NCBI RefSeq assembly: GCF_947493595.1
Contig: NZ_CANLRL010000011.1
Coordinates: 20,558-84,557 of the forward strand
From: an uncultured Shimia sp.
GTDB taxonomy: Bacteria; Pseudomonadota; Alphaproteobacteria; Rhodobacterales; Rhodobacteraceae
Length of the DNA: 64,000 nt
Direction of reading: 5' to 3'
Positions 44,701 through 53,819 of the stretch are shown here, piece by piece. The position numbers were made by a program, and so were the translations under genes. Below the pieces are notes generated by a model, which did no database searches, was not told where the DNA came from, and worked only from the letters and a program-made list of their open reading frames with translations. Position 1 is the stretch's first letter; every line of letters begins with the position of its first letter.

Positions 44701-45699
44701 TCAGGCCTCTGCCTTCAAGGTGCCGCGCTCCACTATGGAACAGGGGAAAATGCGCGTTTCCGGATAGCGCTCCGGATCGTCCAGCATCGCCACCATCAGC
44801 TCAATTGAACTGGTCACGATCTGTTGGATCGGTTGGTGGATTGTGGTCAGGTTGATGTTTTCCCACTGCGCCATTTCCATGTCGTTGAGGCCGATAAGGC
44901 CAATGTCGTCGGGGCAGGAGAGACCGCTGTCGTCAATGGCGGACAGGGCGCCAATAGAAAGGACGTCGTCGCCGCAGAAGTAGGCCTGTGCAGGGCTGTT
45001 TTCTAGCAGTCGGAGCATTTCGCGCCGTCCGGCATCAAATGAGTAAGCCTCTGCGAAAGAGTGGCTTACTTTGACGTTGGGGTGTGCGGCCAATTCAGAC
45101 ATGAAGCCTGTAAATCGGTCTTGTGTAGAGGTCGCGGCTTCCGGTCCCCCCATGATTCCGACGTGTTCGTAGCCTCGGGCCACAAGTTCCCGTGCGGCCA
45201 TGCGGCCACATTCGACGTTGTCGATCCCAACGACGTGTACCTGCGGCGCCGAGGAAGCCCGTCCAAAAGAGTGCACCACAGGAACGCCGGCATCACGAAA
45301 GGCTTTGGCAAATCCCGGGGGGAGCGTGGAGGAGGCGACGACCACGCCATCGACCGAATATTGGCGCAACATGCGGACCGAGTTTTCAGGATCGGTCTCG
45401 TCGGTGAGGTTCACCAATAGCGGGCGCAGTCCTCGGTCCTGTAACCCGCGGGTGAACAGGTCAAACACTTCCAGAAAGATCGGGTTGTGAAAGTTGTTGG
45501 ACACCAGGCCGATCAGTTTGGTGCGTCCGGTTGTGAGGGAAGAAGCCAGGGCGTTGGGGCTATAGCCCAGCTCCTTGGCGGCCTTTTCGACTTTGCGTCG
45601 CATCTTGTCGGAAACGGAGGCGCCGTCGGTGAAGGTGCGCGATACGGCTGACCTTGAAACGCCTGCGCGTTCTGCAACCTCTTTCAAAGTGACGGCCAT
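44701..45699 (-). CDS. LacI-family regulator of the inositol regulon
   Basis: A 332-residue repressor with HTH VTLKEVAERAGVSRSAVSRTF at the very N-terminus and a sugar-binding domain. It is divergent from the inositol-type transporter, with a 20-bp perfect palindrome between them. The same palindrome core lies in the iolD/Gfo-Idh promoter gap, so this is the likely regulator of the whole inositol regulon. That differs from the RpiR-type IolR known in rhizobia and the DeoR-type IolR of Bacillus. Confidence 0.9.
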   Translation of the reverse strand: MAVTLKEVAERAGVSRSAVSRTFTDGASVSDKMRRKVEKAAKELGYSPNALASSLTTGRTKLIGLVSNNFHNPIFLEVFDLFTRGLQDRGLRPLLVNLTDETDPENSVRMLRQYSVDGVVVASSTLPPGFAKAFRDAGVPVVHSFGRASSAPQVHVVGIDNVECGRMAARELVARGYEHVGIMGGPEAATSTQDRFTGFMSELAAHPNVKVSHSFAEAYSFDAGRREMLRLLENSPAQAYFCGDDVLSIGALSAIDDSGLSCPDDIGLIGLNDMEMAQWENINLTTIHQPIQQIVTSSIELMVAMLDDPERYPETRIFPCSIVERGTLKAEA

Positions 45700-45779
45700 G
45701 TTCTATCGGTCCCTAGCTCTTTATTACTGCTTGTTTACAAGGTTTTTCCAATAAGTGCAGCATGAAACAGCGTTCACAT

Positions 45780-45799
45780 TTTTGCAACCGGTTGCAAAA
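45780..45799. promoter_or_regulatory. LacI-type operator before the inositol-type transporter
   Basis: Perfect 20-bp palindrome TTTTGCAACCGGTTGCAAAA between the divergent LacI gene and the binding-protein gene. It contains the 18-bp iol operator found at 41382-41399. Confidence 0.9.
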
Positions 45800-45883
45800 T
45801 GCGTTGGAGTGTGTTTTAAATTGAGTCGGAGAGGCGGGATCAGCCGCCCACGTGCCATGAAGACGTGATTTTGGGAGGAAAAC

Positions 45884-46834
45884 ATGACGTCAATTACAAA
45901 GAAGCTGGCTCTGGCCGCTGCCGTGGTGGCAGCACCATTTGCTGTGGCAACTTCGGCAGTGGCTGAAGGCGAGAAATATGTTCTCGTCAGCCATGCACCG
46001 GACAGCGACAGCTGGTGGAACACAATCAAAAACGGCATCGCGCTTGCGGGCGATCAGATGGGTGTTGAGGTAGAATACCGCAACCCGCCAACCGGTGACC
46101 TCGCCGACATGGCGCGTATCATCGAGCAGGCCGCGGCCTCCGGTCCAAACGGCATCATCACAACTCTGTCTGATTACGATGTTCTGTCCGGCCCGATCCG
46201 AGCGGCTGTGGACAGCGGCGTTGACGTGATCATCATGAACTCCGGCACGCCGGATCAAGCGCGTGAAGTCGGCGCGTTGATGTATGTTGGCCAACCCGAA
46301 TATGACGCGGGTTATGCGGCGGGTGTACGCGCCAAAGGCGACGGTGTGGGCAGCTTCCTTTGCGTGAACCACTATATTTCTTCACCATCTTCGACAGAGC
46401 GTTGCCAGGGTTTTGCCGATGGTCTGGGCGTGGATCTGGGTGATCAGATGATCGACAGTGGCCAAGACCCGGCAGAGATCAAAAACCGCGTTCTGGCATA
46501 TCTGAATGCCAATCCGGAAACCGACGCGATCCTGACGCTTGGCCCAACATCTGCGGACCCAACCCTGTTGGCACTGGATGAAAACGGTATGGCCGGTGAC
46601 ATCTACTTTGGCACTTTTGACCTCGGCGAAGAGATCGTTAAGGGCATCAAGGCCGGCGTGATCAACTGGGGTATCGACCAGCAGCCATTCCTGCAGGCCT
46701 ATCTGCCGGTTGTGGTGCTTACCAACTACCACCGCTATGGCGTTCTGCCGGGCAACAACATCAACTCCGGCCCCGGTTTTGTGACCGCAGACGGCCTAGA
46801 GAAAGTTGAAGAGTTCGCAGGCGAATACCGCTAA
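45884..46834 (+). CDS. sugar/inositol-binding periplasmic protein
   Basis: A 316-residue Peripla_BP_4 protein with a signal peptide (1-27, ending SAVAEG). Segments HAPDSDSWWNTIKNGIALAG, IMNSGTPDQAREVGALMYVGQPEYDAG and AILTLGPTSADPTLLAL are family-typical. Genomic context (shared operator with iol genes) makes myo-inositol or another inositol isomer the likely ligand, as for Caulobacter IbpA. This is inference. Good ribosome site GGGAGG. Confidence 0.88.
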   Translation: MTSITKKLALAAAVVAAPFAVATSAVAEGEKYVLVSHAPDSDSWWNTIKNGIALAGDQMGVEVEYRNPPTGDLADMARIIEQAAASGPNGIITTLSDYDVLSGPIRAAVDSGVDVIIMNSGTPDQAREVGALMYVGQPEYDAGYAAGVRAKGDGVGSFLCVNHYISSPSSTERCQGFADGLGVDLGDQMIDSGQDPAEIKNRVLAYLNANPETDAILTLGPTSADPTLLALDENGMAGDIYFGTFDLGEEIVKGIKAGVINWGIDQQPFLQAYLPVVVLTNYHRYGVLPGNNINSGPGFVTADGLEKVEEFAGEYR

Positions 46835-46852
46835 GCGTCACTCACTTCGCGC

Positions 46853-46874
46853 GGGGCGCTTGCATTGGCGCCCC
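46853..46874 (+). terminator. hairpin after the binding-protein gene
   Basis: GGGGCGC / GCGCCCC, a 7-bp GC stem with an 8-base loop, 18 bases after the stop codon and before the permease. Probable attenuator or mRNA stabiliser. Confidence 0.6.
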
Positions 46875-46925
46875 TCGCACTCTGTACTGCAAATCCTACA
46901 ATTCAGACCAAATGGGAGATGTCGC

Positions 46926-48050
46926 ATGACAAGCGCGACGCAACCCACGGCCAATTCCGACGAGCGCGTTAAGGAAATCTCTAGTTTCCGCAATGCGTTG
47001 ATCCGCCCTGAGCTGGGCGGGATTGTCGGCACCATCGCCGTGTTCACTTTTTTCCTACTGTTCGCTTTTGACAGTGGCATGTTCAACAGCCAGGGCATCA
47101 TGAACTGGAGCCAGATCTCGGCGCAATTCATGATTATTGCGGTGGGGGCCTGCCTGTTGATGATCGCAGGGGAGTTTGATCTCTCGGTCGGCTCGATGAT
47201 TGGTTTCGCGGGCATGTTGATTGCGATTTTCAGCGTGACACTTGGCTGGCCGGTCTGGCTCGCGATTATTGTCACCTTTGTGATTGCAGTGTCGATTGGC
47301 GCGTTGAACGGGTTCATTGTGGTGCGCACGGGACTGCCGAGTTTTATCGTGACCTTGGCGTTCCTGTTTATCCTACGCGGTTTTGCGATCTACCTGCCGC
47401 AGACCATCGAGCGCAAAACCATCATTGGCGGTGTGAGCGATGTTGCCGAGGGCGATTGGCTGGCGCCGGTCTTTGGTGGCAAAATTTTCACAGGATTTTT
47501 CCAGTGGATGGGCGACAACGGTATCATCGCGGTGTTCGAGCGCGGCACCCGCAAAGGGCAGCCAGTGGTTGAAGGTCTGCCAATGCTGATTGTCTGGGCG
47601 ATCGCATTGGTGATTGTCGGGCATATCATTCTTACCAAAACCAAGTTCGGTAACTGGATCTATGCCGCTGGCGGCGATGCCGAGGCAGCGCGGAACTCCG
47701 GTGTGCCTGTGAACAAAGTCAAAATCCTGATGTTCATGTTCACCGCCTTCTGCGCGACCGTGTTTGCTGTGTGTCAGGTCATGGAGTTTGGCTCCGCCGG
47801 CGCGGACCGTGGTTTGCTCAAGGAGTTTGAAGCCATCATCGCCGTGGTTATTGGTGGTGCGTTGCTGACTGGTGGCTACGGTTCGGTCATTGGGGCCGCG
47901 CTGGGTGCGTTGATCTTCGGTGTGGTGCAGCAAGGTCTGTTCTTCGCCGGTGTGGAAAGCTCTCTTTTCCGCGTGTTCCTCGGTGTGATCCTGCTTGGCG
48001 CGGTGATCCTGAACACCTACATCCGTCGCATCATCACAGGGGAGCGTTGA
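46926..48050 (+). CDS. inositol-type ABC transporter permease (BPD_transp_2)
   Basis: A 374-residue permease of the RbsC/FrcC group with multiple hydrophobic helices. AGEFDLSVGSMIGFAGM replaces the usual GGIDLSVG motif, as in FrcC-like permeases, and GGALLTGGYGSVIGAALGALI is near the end. Start ATG 46926 follows GGGAG. It pairs with a single-NBD ATPase gene one base downstream. Confidence 0.92.
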   Translation: MTSATQPTANSDERVKEISSFRNALIRPELGGIVGTIAVFTFFLLFAFDSGMFNSQGIMNWSQISAQFMIIAVGACLLMIAGEFDLSVGSMIGFAGMLIAIFSVTLGWPVWLAIIVTFVIAVSIGALNGFIVVRTGLPSFIVTLAFLFILRGFAIYLPQTIERKTIIGGVSDVAEGDWLAPVFGGKIFTGFFQWMGDNGIIAVFERGTRKGQPVVEGLPMLIVWAIALVIVGHIILTKTKFGNWIYAAGGDAEAARNSGVPVNKVKILMFMFTAFCATVFAVCQVMEFGSAGADRGLLKEFEAIIAVVIGGALLTGGYGSVIGAALGALIFGVVQQGLFFAGVESSLFRVFLGVILLGAVILNTYIRRIITGER

Positions 48051-48051
48051 T

Positions 48052-48840
48052 ATGAACCCTGAACATGCTCCCATCATCCAGATGAAAAACATCGAGAAAC
48101 ACTTTGGCCGCGTGATCGCATTGGCGGGTGTTTCGGTCGATATCTTCCCCGGCGAGTGTCATTGCCTGCTTGGCGACAACGGCGCAGGGAAGTCGACCTT
48201 CATTAAAACCATGTCCGGTGTGCATAAGCCGACCAAGGGCGAGATCCTGTTTGAAGGTCAGCAGATGCATTTTGCAGACCCGCGTGATGCGATTTCTGCT
48301 GGTATTGCGACGGTGCACCAGCACCTGGCCATGATCCCGCTGATGTCGGTGAGCCGAAACTTCTTCATGGGCAACGAGCCGGTGAAGAAGATTGGACCGA
48401 TGAATTTCTTCGATCACGACTACGCCAACAAGGTCACAATGGATGAGATGCGCAAAATGGGCATCAACCTGCGCGGTCCGGATCAGGCCGTTGGCACTTT
48501 GTCAGGCGGTGAGCGACAGACAGTGGCAATCGCGCGTGCCGTCCACTTCGGGGCCAAAGTGCTCATTCTGGACGAGCCGACATCGGCCCTTGGCGTGCGG
48601 CAGACCGCGAATGTTTTGGCGACCATCGACAAGGTACGAAAACAGGGCGTGGCAGTGGTGTTTATCACCCACAACGTGCGGCACGCGCTGGCGGTAGGAG
48701 ATCGCTTTACGGTTCTAAATCGCGGTCAGACATTGGGCACGTCGCAACGTGGCCAGATCACGCCGGATGAACTGCAGGACATGATGGCTGGCGGCCAAGA
48801 GTTGGTGGCGCTGGAAGACAGTCTCGGCGGTACCGTATAG
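48052..48840 (+). CDS. inositol-type ABC transporter ATPase (single NBD)
   Basis: A 262-residue ATPase with Walker A GDNGAGKST, signature LSGGERQTVAIAR, Walker B LILDEPTSAL and switch FITHNVRHAL. Unlike RbsA it carries only one NBD, as in FrcA, so two copies should assemble with the permease. Last gene of the transporter operon. Confidence 0.93.
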   Translation: MNPEHAPIIQMKNIEKHFGRVIALAGVSVDIFPGECHCLLGDNGAGKSTFIKTMSGVHKPTKGEILFEGQQMHFADPRDAISAGIATVHQHLAMIPLMSVSRNFFMGNEPVKKIGPMNFFDHDYANKVTMDEMRKMGINLRGPDQAVGTLSGGERQTVAIARAVHFGAKVLILDEPTSALGVRQTANVLATIDKVRKQGVAVVFITHNVRHALAVGDRFTVLNRGQTLGTSQRGQITPDELQDMMAGGQELVALEDSLGGTV

Positions 48841-48883
48841 CAGCTCTGTGCCGTTTGAAGTTGTGTTGCGTATCGCAAAGTAT

Positions 48884-48913
48884 GGCCCTGTCCCACATAT
48901 TTGGGATGGGGCC
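48884..48913 (+). terminator. terminator hairpin after the inositol transporter operon
   Basis: GGCCCTGTCCCA / TGGGATGGGGCC forms a 12-pair stem (two G-U pairs) with a 6-base loop, 44 bases after the ATPase stop. No clear U-run follows. Confidence 0.6.
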
Positions 48914-49027
48914 TCTGCATTTGTGTTGCTTAGCGGCTTCAACACTGGAAAGCGGTCGACAGCGGTGGGCGTCATGTGCCCAGCAGCCGATGCCCCAGCT
49001 AAAGGATGGGGCACTATCCCAATGCGC

Positions 49028-49073
49028 GGGCTGATTTTGGGCCGTTTCAGAAAACACTAACCTTTGGGTTAGT
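49028..49073. promoter_or_regulatory. composite EPS promoter element, copy 1
   Basis: CTGA-N12-TCAG (49031-49050), six bases, then the near-palindrome CTAACCTTTGGGTTAG (49057-49072). Similar blocks lie before algD (53820-53852) and before the SUOX/kinase operon (58816-58856). Likely a shared regulator site. Confidence 0.55.
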
Positions 49074-49167
49074 TGATTTCTCTTTAGATCGCTGTTCCAT
49101 ACAGCCGCGCGGTCTTCATTCCGCGCGCTTGAGCTTAGTTTGACCTCGAACAACTCACGAGGTCGCT

Positions 49168-50592
49168 GTGAAAATTCGCCATCAACCCGCCGGCTCTGAC
49201 ATGAGCTGGACCGTGCAAGCCCCGCTGACGTTTGAAACGCCAGCAGGAGAGGCCGTGCGGATTGAGGCCTGGTCACTTGCAGGGCTGCACTGGCCAGAAG
49301 AGGCTGGGGACTGTCCCCAGACAGGTGTATTGAGCGTGCCTTTTCAGGGGGTGGACGTTCGGTTTCCGGTGCGGCTCACCCAAGCGAATGAAGACAGCCT
49401 GGCCGCGTTTGAGGGGCTAAGCGGGCGACAGCGCGAAACGCTGGCGTTGTTCTATCGCGCGCTTCTGTCTGGCCAGATGGCCAGCAGTGTGGATGTCATC
49501 ACCAGCTTGGACACGCCGGTCGATCTTGTCCCGATGAGCGAGACCGAAGAAGAGAAAGAGGCCAGTATCAAGGGGCGTTGGCCCACGCCAATCCGCGTGG
49601 CTCTGCATGTCCTTATCTACAGTGTGATCGCCCTGACCGTCGCCACCGTTCTTGGTGCGTCTGTGTTCAACAGTGTGACCCGCATCAACGTGCAACACGG
49701 GCGTGTGGTCGCACCAATCGCAGAGCAGCTGCCTGCCAGCGAGGGCTATGTGAAGTCGATTTCCGTGGAGCCGGGCGGGGCAGTTGTCGCTGGGCAGGTT
49801 CTTGTGCGCCTGAAAGACCCTCAGGCTGAGGGCAAGTTGGACCTGGCGCGGGCGAAACTGGCACAGGAACAAGCCGAACTGCTTCAGATCACCGAAACGC
49901 TCGAGGCGCTCACGGCCTATCATACGGTTGCAGCGGCGGATGTGCGGGCGGCGGCAATGGGGCAAGCCTATGCGCGGTTTGTTGGCGATCGGGGGTTTGA
50001 CACTTTGTGGGACCGTTGGCAGGCGATGTTGGGGAAAAACCCGCAGGCCGCCATTGCCCTGGACCCGTTTCAGTTTGCCGTGACTCGCTTGAAAGAAGTG
50101 GAGGCCGCGCAACTGGCCAAGGTGCGCGGGTTGCGGGCAACGCGGGATGCGCACAAGGCGGCTATCTCGCTCAGCCACGTGCGCGCGCCTTCCGATGGCG
50201 TTGTGCATGAAGTTCTAGTGCGCAAGGGCCAGCCCTATGACCATGATGATATGGCGGTGGTGTTTGAGGGCGATACGCCGCGCGTGGCGCAAGGCTGGGT
50301 CAGCGAGCGCTTTGCCGAAACGATTTTTGTCGGCATGCCAGCCAGCATTGGCATCAACACTAAAGGGCAAAAACAGACGCTGCCGGGCGTGGTAACGGAT
50401 GTTCAGGCCGGCGCGGACCCGCGCCGTCCCGGTGAGTTTGGCATCATCGTCACCGTCACGCCGCGCGATCTGAGTGCGGCGGACACCAAGGTGGCTTTGC
50501 GCCGCGATGCGCCGGTCAACCTTGAGGTGCGCCGCCCTTGGGCGCAGCGGGTGATTGACCGCGTCAAAACGATGTGGCCGTCCAATGTATGA
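49168..50592 (+). CDS. Alg44-like PilZ/HlyD polysaccharide synthesis protein
   Basis: A 474-residue protein laid out like Alg44: N-terminal PilZ-like domain (about 1-120), one TM helix (about 143-165, VALHVLIYSVIALTVATVLGA), then a periplasmic HlyD/biotinyl-lipoyl and beta-barrel region (about 175-470, including VVAPIAEQLPASEGYVKSISVEPGG and LSHVRAPSDGVVHEV). The PilZ part matches Alg44 at FEGLSGRQRETLALFYRALLSG but lacks the RxxxR motif, and the second motif reads AWSLAG (34-39) instead of D/N-x-S-x-x-G. Start is GTG 49168; ATG 49201 is possible. Overlaps the Alg8-like gene by 8 bases. Should act as copolymerase with Alg8. Confidence 0.82.
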   Translation: MKIRHQPAGSDMSWTVQAPLTFETPAGEAVRIEAWSLAGLHWPEEAGDCPQTGVLSVPFQGVDVRFPVRLTQANEDSLAAFEGLSGRQRETLALFYRALLSGQMASSVDVITSLDTPVDLVPMSETEEEKEASIKGRWPTPIRVALHVLIYSVIALTVATVLGASVFNSVTRINVQHGRVVAPIAEQLPASEGYVKSISVEPGGAVVAGQVLVRLKDPQAEGKLDLARAKLAQEQAELLQITETLEALTAYHTVAAADVRAAAMGQAYARFVGDRGFDTLWDRWQAMLGKNPQAAIALDPFQFAVTRLKEVEAAQLAKVRGLRATRDAHKAAISLSHVRAPSDGVVHEVLVRKGQPYDHDDMAVVFEGDTPRVAQGWVSERFAETIFVGMPASIGINTKGQKQTLPGVVTDVQAGADPRRPGEFGIIVTVTPRDLSAADTKVALRRDAPVNLEVRRPWAQRVIDRVKTMWPSNV

Positions 50593-52171
50593 GCCAGAGT
50601 CCGAATATGCTTTTGACAAAGACCTGACCGCGCGGTTGCGGGACCTGCAGACGCCAATCAAACCCTATTGGGCGCGCTGGTCTCTCCCGCATGTGCTGAC
50701 CCTTTTGGCTGTGATTACGGCCTTTTATTGGTTGCTCACCAATGTACCCAACCGGTTCCTTGATCCCAACGCAGGCCATATCACGGTGGTGCTTGGCACT
50801 CTGGGGCTGTGGCGGTTTGGTTGGTGGTTCACCCACTCCATTCGCGCGATGATCTACGCCCGTTGCAAATGGCCGGCTATGCGCCAACAGGCGGATGCGC
50901 TTTGGGACGCGGGCTGGCGTCCCAAGCGGCTGCATATTCAGATGACTACGTACTACGAGGAACCGTCGATCACAAAGCGGGTGATCGGGTCCATACTGGG
51001 TCAAATCCGGCGCGAGCGTATCCCGACCACGCTCTATATCGGCACCGGCAGCGCTTATGACGAAATGATCATCCGGGAGTTTGTTGAGACCTACGCGCAA
51101 GACATCCCCGATGATCTCGCCGAACTGGTGTTCATACGCCAAAACCAACCAGGTAAGCGCATGGCGATTGGCCTGATCCTGCGCGCGATCAGCCGCACGG
51201 CAGCGGATCCCGAAGACATGGTAATCTTTATGGATGGGGACGCCTTGTTTGGCGATGACGTGCTCAAGAAAACCCTGTCGATGTTTGCTTATGATCCGGA
51301 GTTGCAGGCGCTGACCACCGATGAAGAGGTCATTTGTTACGGGCCGCAGTGGATCGCCAAATGGCTCGACATGCGGTTTGCCCAACGCCGCCTTGCGATG
51401 CAGAGCCACGCCTTGTCTAACCGTGTTCTCACATTGACTGGCCGCATGAGCGTGTTTCGCGCTCGCCATATCGTGGACCCAAAGTTCATCCGCACCATCG
51501 AGGCTGACCATCTGAACCACTGGCTTTGGGGCCGGTTCCGCTTCTTGTCGGGGGATGACAAGTCGACTTGGTATCGCTTGCTGAGCGTGGGCGCGAAGAT
51601 GACCTATGTGCCGGACGCCACGGTCTACACCATCGAGGTGATCAAAGAGAACGGGCTGATGCGGATGATCCAGAACTTCCGCCGCTGGTCTGGCAACATG
51701 CTGCGCAATGGCAGCCGGGCTATTGCCTTGGGGCCCCGTCGGATGCCTTTCTTCATCTGGTGGTGTGTGGTGGATCAGCGCCTCGCCATGTGGACGATGA
51801 TGGTCAGCCCAATCATGGCCGTGCTGGGCAGCATGATCGCGCCCGGATATTTCTGGAACTGCCTGATCTGGGTGTTGTTTTCCCGTGTGGTGCTGTGCCT
51901 CTTCTTGATCGGCTACAGCCGCCGGGCGGATATGACCTGGCCGTTTATTCTTTATCTGAATCAGGTGATTAACGCGTCGGTGAAGATCTACATGACCTTT
52001 CACCTGTCCAAACAGAAATGGTCCAATCGCGGTAATCAAAGCGCTGGAGAGGGCACCAGCTTTGTCGACCGTCTGCGCAACGGGTTTGCCAAGTTCCAGC
52101 TGCTCACCGCAACCTCCGCCTTTCTCACCCTGCTGATGCTGTATGTCGGTCTGATCGAGCTGCCCTTTTGA
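50585..52171 (+). CDS. Alg8-like family-2 glycosyltransferase
   Basis: A 528-residue inner-membrane processive glycosyltransferase. N-terminal TM segments at about 35-52 and 66-85, a cytoplasmic GT2 domain with MDGD (216-219), GDD (323-325) and the product-binding RRWSGNMLRNG (366-376), close to the RWxGNxLRxN pattern of Alg8, then several C-terminal TM segments. In the Alg system this enzyme polymerises GDP-mannuronate into polymannuronate. The adjacent Alg44-like, ManC and AlgD genes support that. Slightly longer than Pseudomonas Alg8 (about 494). A cellulose-synthase-like product cannot be excluded. Confidence 0.82.
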   Translation: MYEPESEYAFDKDLTARLRDLQTPIKPYWARWSLPHVLTLLAVITAFYWLLTNVPNRFLDPNAGHITVVLGTLGLWRFGWWFTHSIRAMIYARCKWPAMRQQADALWDAGWRPKRLHIQMTTYYEEPSITKRVIGSILGQIRRERIPTTLYIGTGSAYDEMIIREFVETYAQDIPDDLAELVFIRQNQPGKRMAIGLILRAISRTAADPEDMVIFMDGDALFGDDVLKKTLSMFAYDPELQALTTDEEVICYGPQWIAKWLDMRFAQRRLAMQSHALSNRVLTLTGRMSVFRARHIVDPKFIRTIEADHLNHWLWGRFRFLSGDDKSTWYRLLSVGAKMTYVPDATVYTIEVIKENGLMRMIQNFRRWSGNMLRNGSRAIALGPRRMPFFIWWCVVDQRLAMWTMMVSPIMAVLGSMIAPGYFWNCLIWVLFSRVVLCLFLIGYSRRADMTWPFILYLNQVINASVKIYMTFHLSKQKWSNRGNQSAGEGTSFVDRLRNGFAKFQLLTATSAFLTLLMLYVGLIELPF

Positions 52172-52273
52172 GGCGCACCTATCCTTTTGCGCATCCGCAT
52201 ACCCCTCCGACATCCCAACCGGCGACCTTCGCACAGCTAGGCTGATCTCAACACACAACGAAAGGATGTTTTC

Positions 52274-53689
52274 ATGATTACGCCCGTCATTCTCGCTGGA
52301 GGTTCCGGTACCCGCCTGTGGCCCGTGTCGCGCAAGAGCTTCCCAAAGCAGTTTGCCAATCTGCTCGATGGTCCAAGCCTGTTTCAACGCACCGTAGATC
52401 GGGTGATGGCGCCCGGTTTTGCAGAGCCCACGGTGATCACCGGCGAAGACTATCGCTTCATCGCGCAGAAACAGATGACGGAGATGCAAGCCACCTGTGG
52501 TGCATTGATTGTGGAGCCGGAAGGCCGCAACACCGCGCCGGCCGTTTTGACCGCTGCGATGGTGCATAAGGAGACGCCGGACAAGGTGCTGCTTGTGGTG
52601 CCCAGCGACCACCAGATTACTGACGATCGGAGCTTTCGCCAGGTGATCGCGAAGGCGGCACGGGTGGCCCAAAAAGGCATGATCGTGACCTTGGGCATCA
52701 AGCCAGATCACCCTGCGACGGGCTTTGGATATTTGCGTGTGGAAGGCGGCAATGATGATGCCTTGATGATCTCTCAGTTTGCGGAAAAACCTGATGCGGA
52801 CACTGCTGCAGCGATGCTGGAGGAAGGCAACTGGCTGTGGAATTCGGGCATGTTCCTGTTCCGTGTGGACACGGTTCTGAAAGCCTTTGAGACCCACGCG
52901 CCGGACTTGATTGGCCCTACGGAGGCGGCGATGGCGCTGGGTGGGGAAGATCTCGGGTTCACCCGTTTGAACGCCGAGGCCTACAAACGCTGCGCGGATA
53001 TCTCCTTTGACCATGCGATCATGGAAAACCTTCAGGAATGCGCGGCGTTGCCACTGACCTGTGACTGGTCTGACCTGGGCAGCTGGCAAGCGCTCAAGGA
53101 TATTGGCGAGCCAGACAGCCAAGACACGGTGACCTCTGGCAATGCCACGGCAATTGACTGCGAGGGCAGCTTGCTGAAGTCCGAAAACCCGGATGTGAAA
53201 CTGGTGGGGCTGGGCCTCAAAAACGTAATGGCCATCGCCACCGATGATGGCATTTTGATCGCTGATCGCTCTGAAAGCGCCAATGTCGGTCAGGTGGTGG
53301 AAACGCTTCGGGCCGAAGGGGCCACGCAAGCCGATGGGTTCAAACGCTGCTACCGCCCATGGGGCTACTACGAAACCCTGTCTCTTGGCCCCCGGTTCCA
53401 GGTGAAGCGCATCATGGTGGAGCCAGGCGCCAAGCTGTCCCTGCAAAGTCACGTGCATCGCGCCGAGCACTGGGTGGTGGTCAGTGGTTCCGCAAAAGTG
53501 ACTGTGAATGAAGACGTCAAACTGCTGACGGAGAACGAAAGCATCTACATTCCACTGGGCGCTGTGCATCGGTTGGAAAATCCGGGAAAGCTGCCGCTGC
53601 ATCTGATTGAAGTCCAATCGGGGTGCTACCTCGGTGAAGACGACATCATTCGCTACGAAGACATCTATCACCGCGCTGAAGTGGCTTAA
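52274..53689 (+). CDS. manC: mannose-1-phosphate guanylyltransferase / mannose-6-phosphate isomerase
   Basis: A 471-residue bifunctional type-II enzyme (AlgA/ManC). Nucleotidyltransferase motif GGSGTRLWPVSRKSFPKQF and FAEKPDADTAA in the first 340 residues; the cupin isomerase domain at the C-terminus with LQSHVHRAEHWVVVSGSAKV. It supplies GDP-mannose for AlgD. Good ribosome site AAAGGATG. It lies 102 bases after the glycosyltransferase gene and is followed by a strong terminator. Confidence 0.94.
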   Translation: MITPVILAGGSGTRLWPVSRKSFPKQFANLLDGPSLFQRTVDRVMAPGFAEPTVITGEDYRFIAQKQMTEMQATCGALIVEPEGRNTAPAVLTAAMVHKETPDKVLLVVPSDHQITDDRSFRQVIAKAARVAQKGMIVTLGIKPDHPATGFGYLRVEGGNDDALMISQFAEKPDADTAAAMLEEGNWLWNSGMFLFRVDTVLKAFETHAPDLIGPTEAAMALGGEDLGFTRLNAEAYKRCADISFDHAIMENLQECAALPLTCDWSDLGSWQALKDIGEPDSQDTVTSGNATAIDCEGSLLKSENPDVKLVGLGLKNVMAIATDDGILIADRSESANVGQVVETLRAEGATQADGFKRCYRPWGYYETLSLGPRFQVKRIMVEPGAKLSLQSHVHRAEHWVVVSGSAKVTVNEDVKLLTENESIYIPLGAVHRLENPGKLPLHLIEVQSGCYLGEDDIIRYEDIYHRAEVA

Positions 53690-53746
53690 TCCCTTCCCTC
53701 GGGATCGTTCGCCAGATCATAGCCCACCCCGCTTGGCGGACGCGAC

Positions 53747-53774
53747 AAACCTGCATGGAGTTCCATGCAGGTTT
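53747..53774 (+). terminator. intrinsic terminator after manC
   Basis: Perfect 13-bp arms AAACCTGCATGGA / TCCATGCAGGTTT followed by a T-rich tract (TTGTTGTTTT at its end). A textbook terminator, so algD has its own promoter. Confidence 0.92.
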
Positions 53775-53819
53775 TGTTGTTTTGAAGCTTCAAGAAGGAG
53801 GGACTCTCGAAAGGATAGC

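Larger units (their letters stand above)
48841..49167. other. intergenic region with two hairpins and an EPS promoter element
   Basis: No gene. The stretch begins with a terminator-like hairpin (48884-48913), then a second hairpin (TGCCCCA / TGGGGCA, 48991-49013), and ends with the composite element at 49028-49073 upstream of the Alg44-like gene. Confidence 0.6.

Noticed and set aside
50564..53671. A 1035-residue open frame on the minus strand
   Set aside because: It runs antisense through the Alg8-like and manC genes, is very His/Arg/Gln-rich and matches no family; it is a codon-bias shadow of GC-rich genes.
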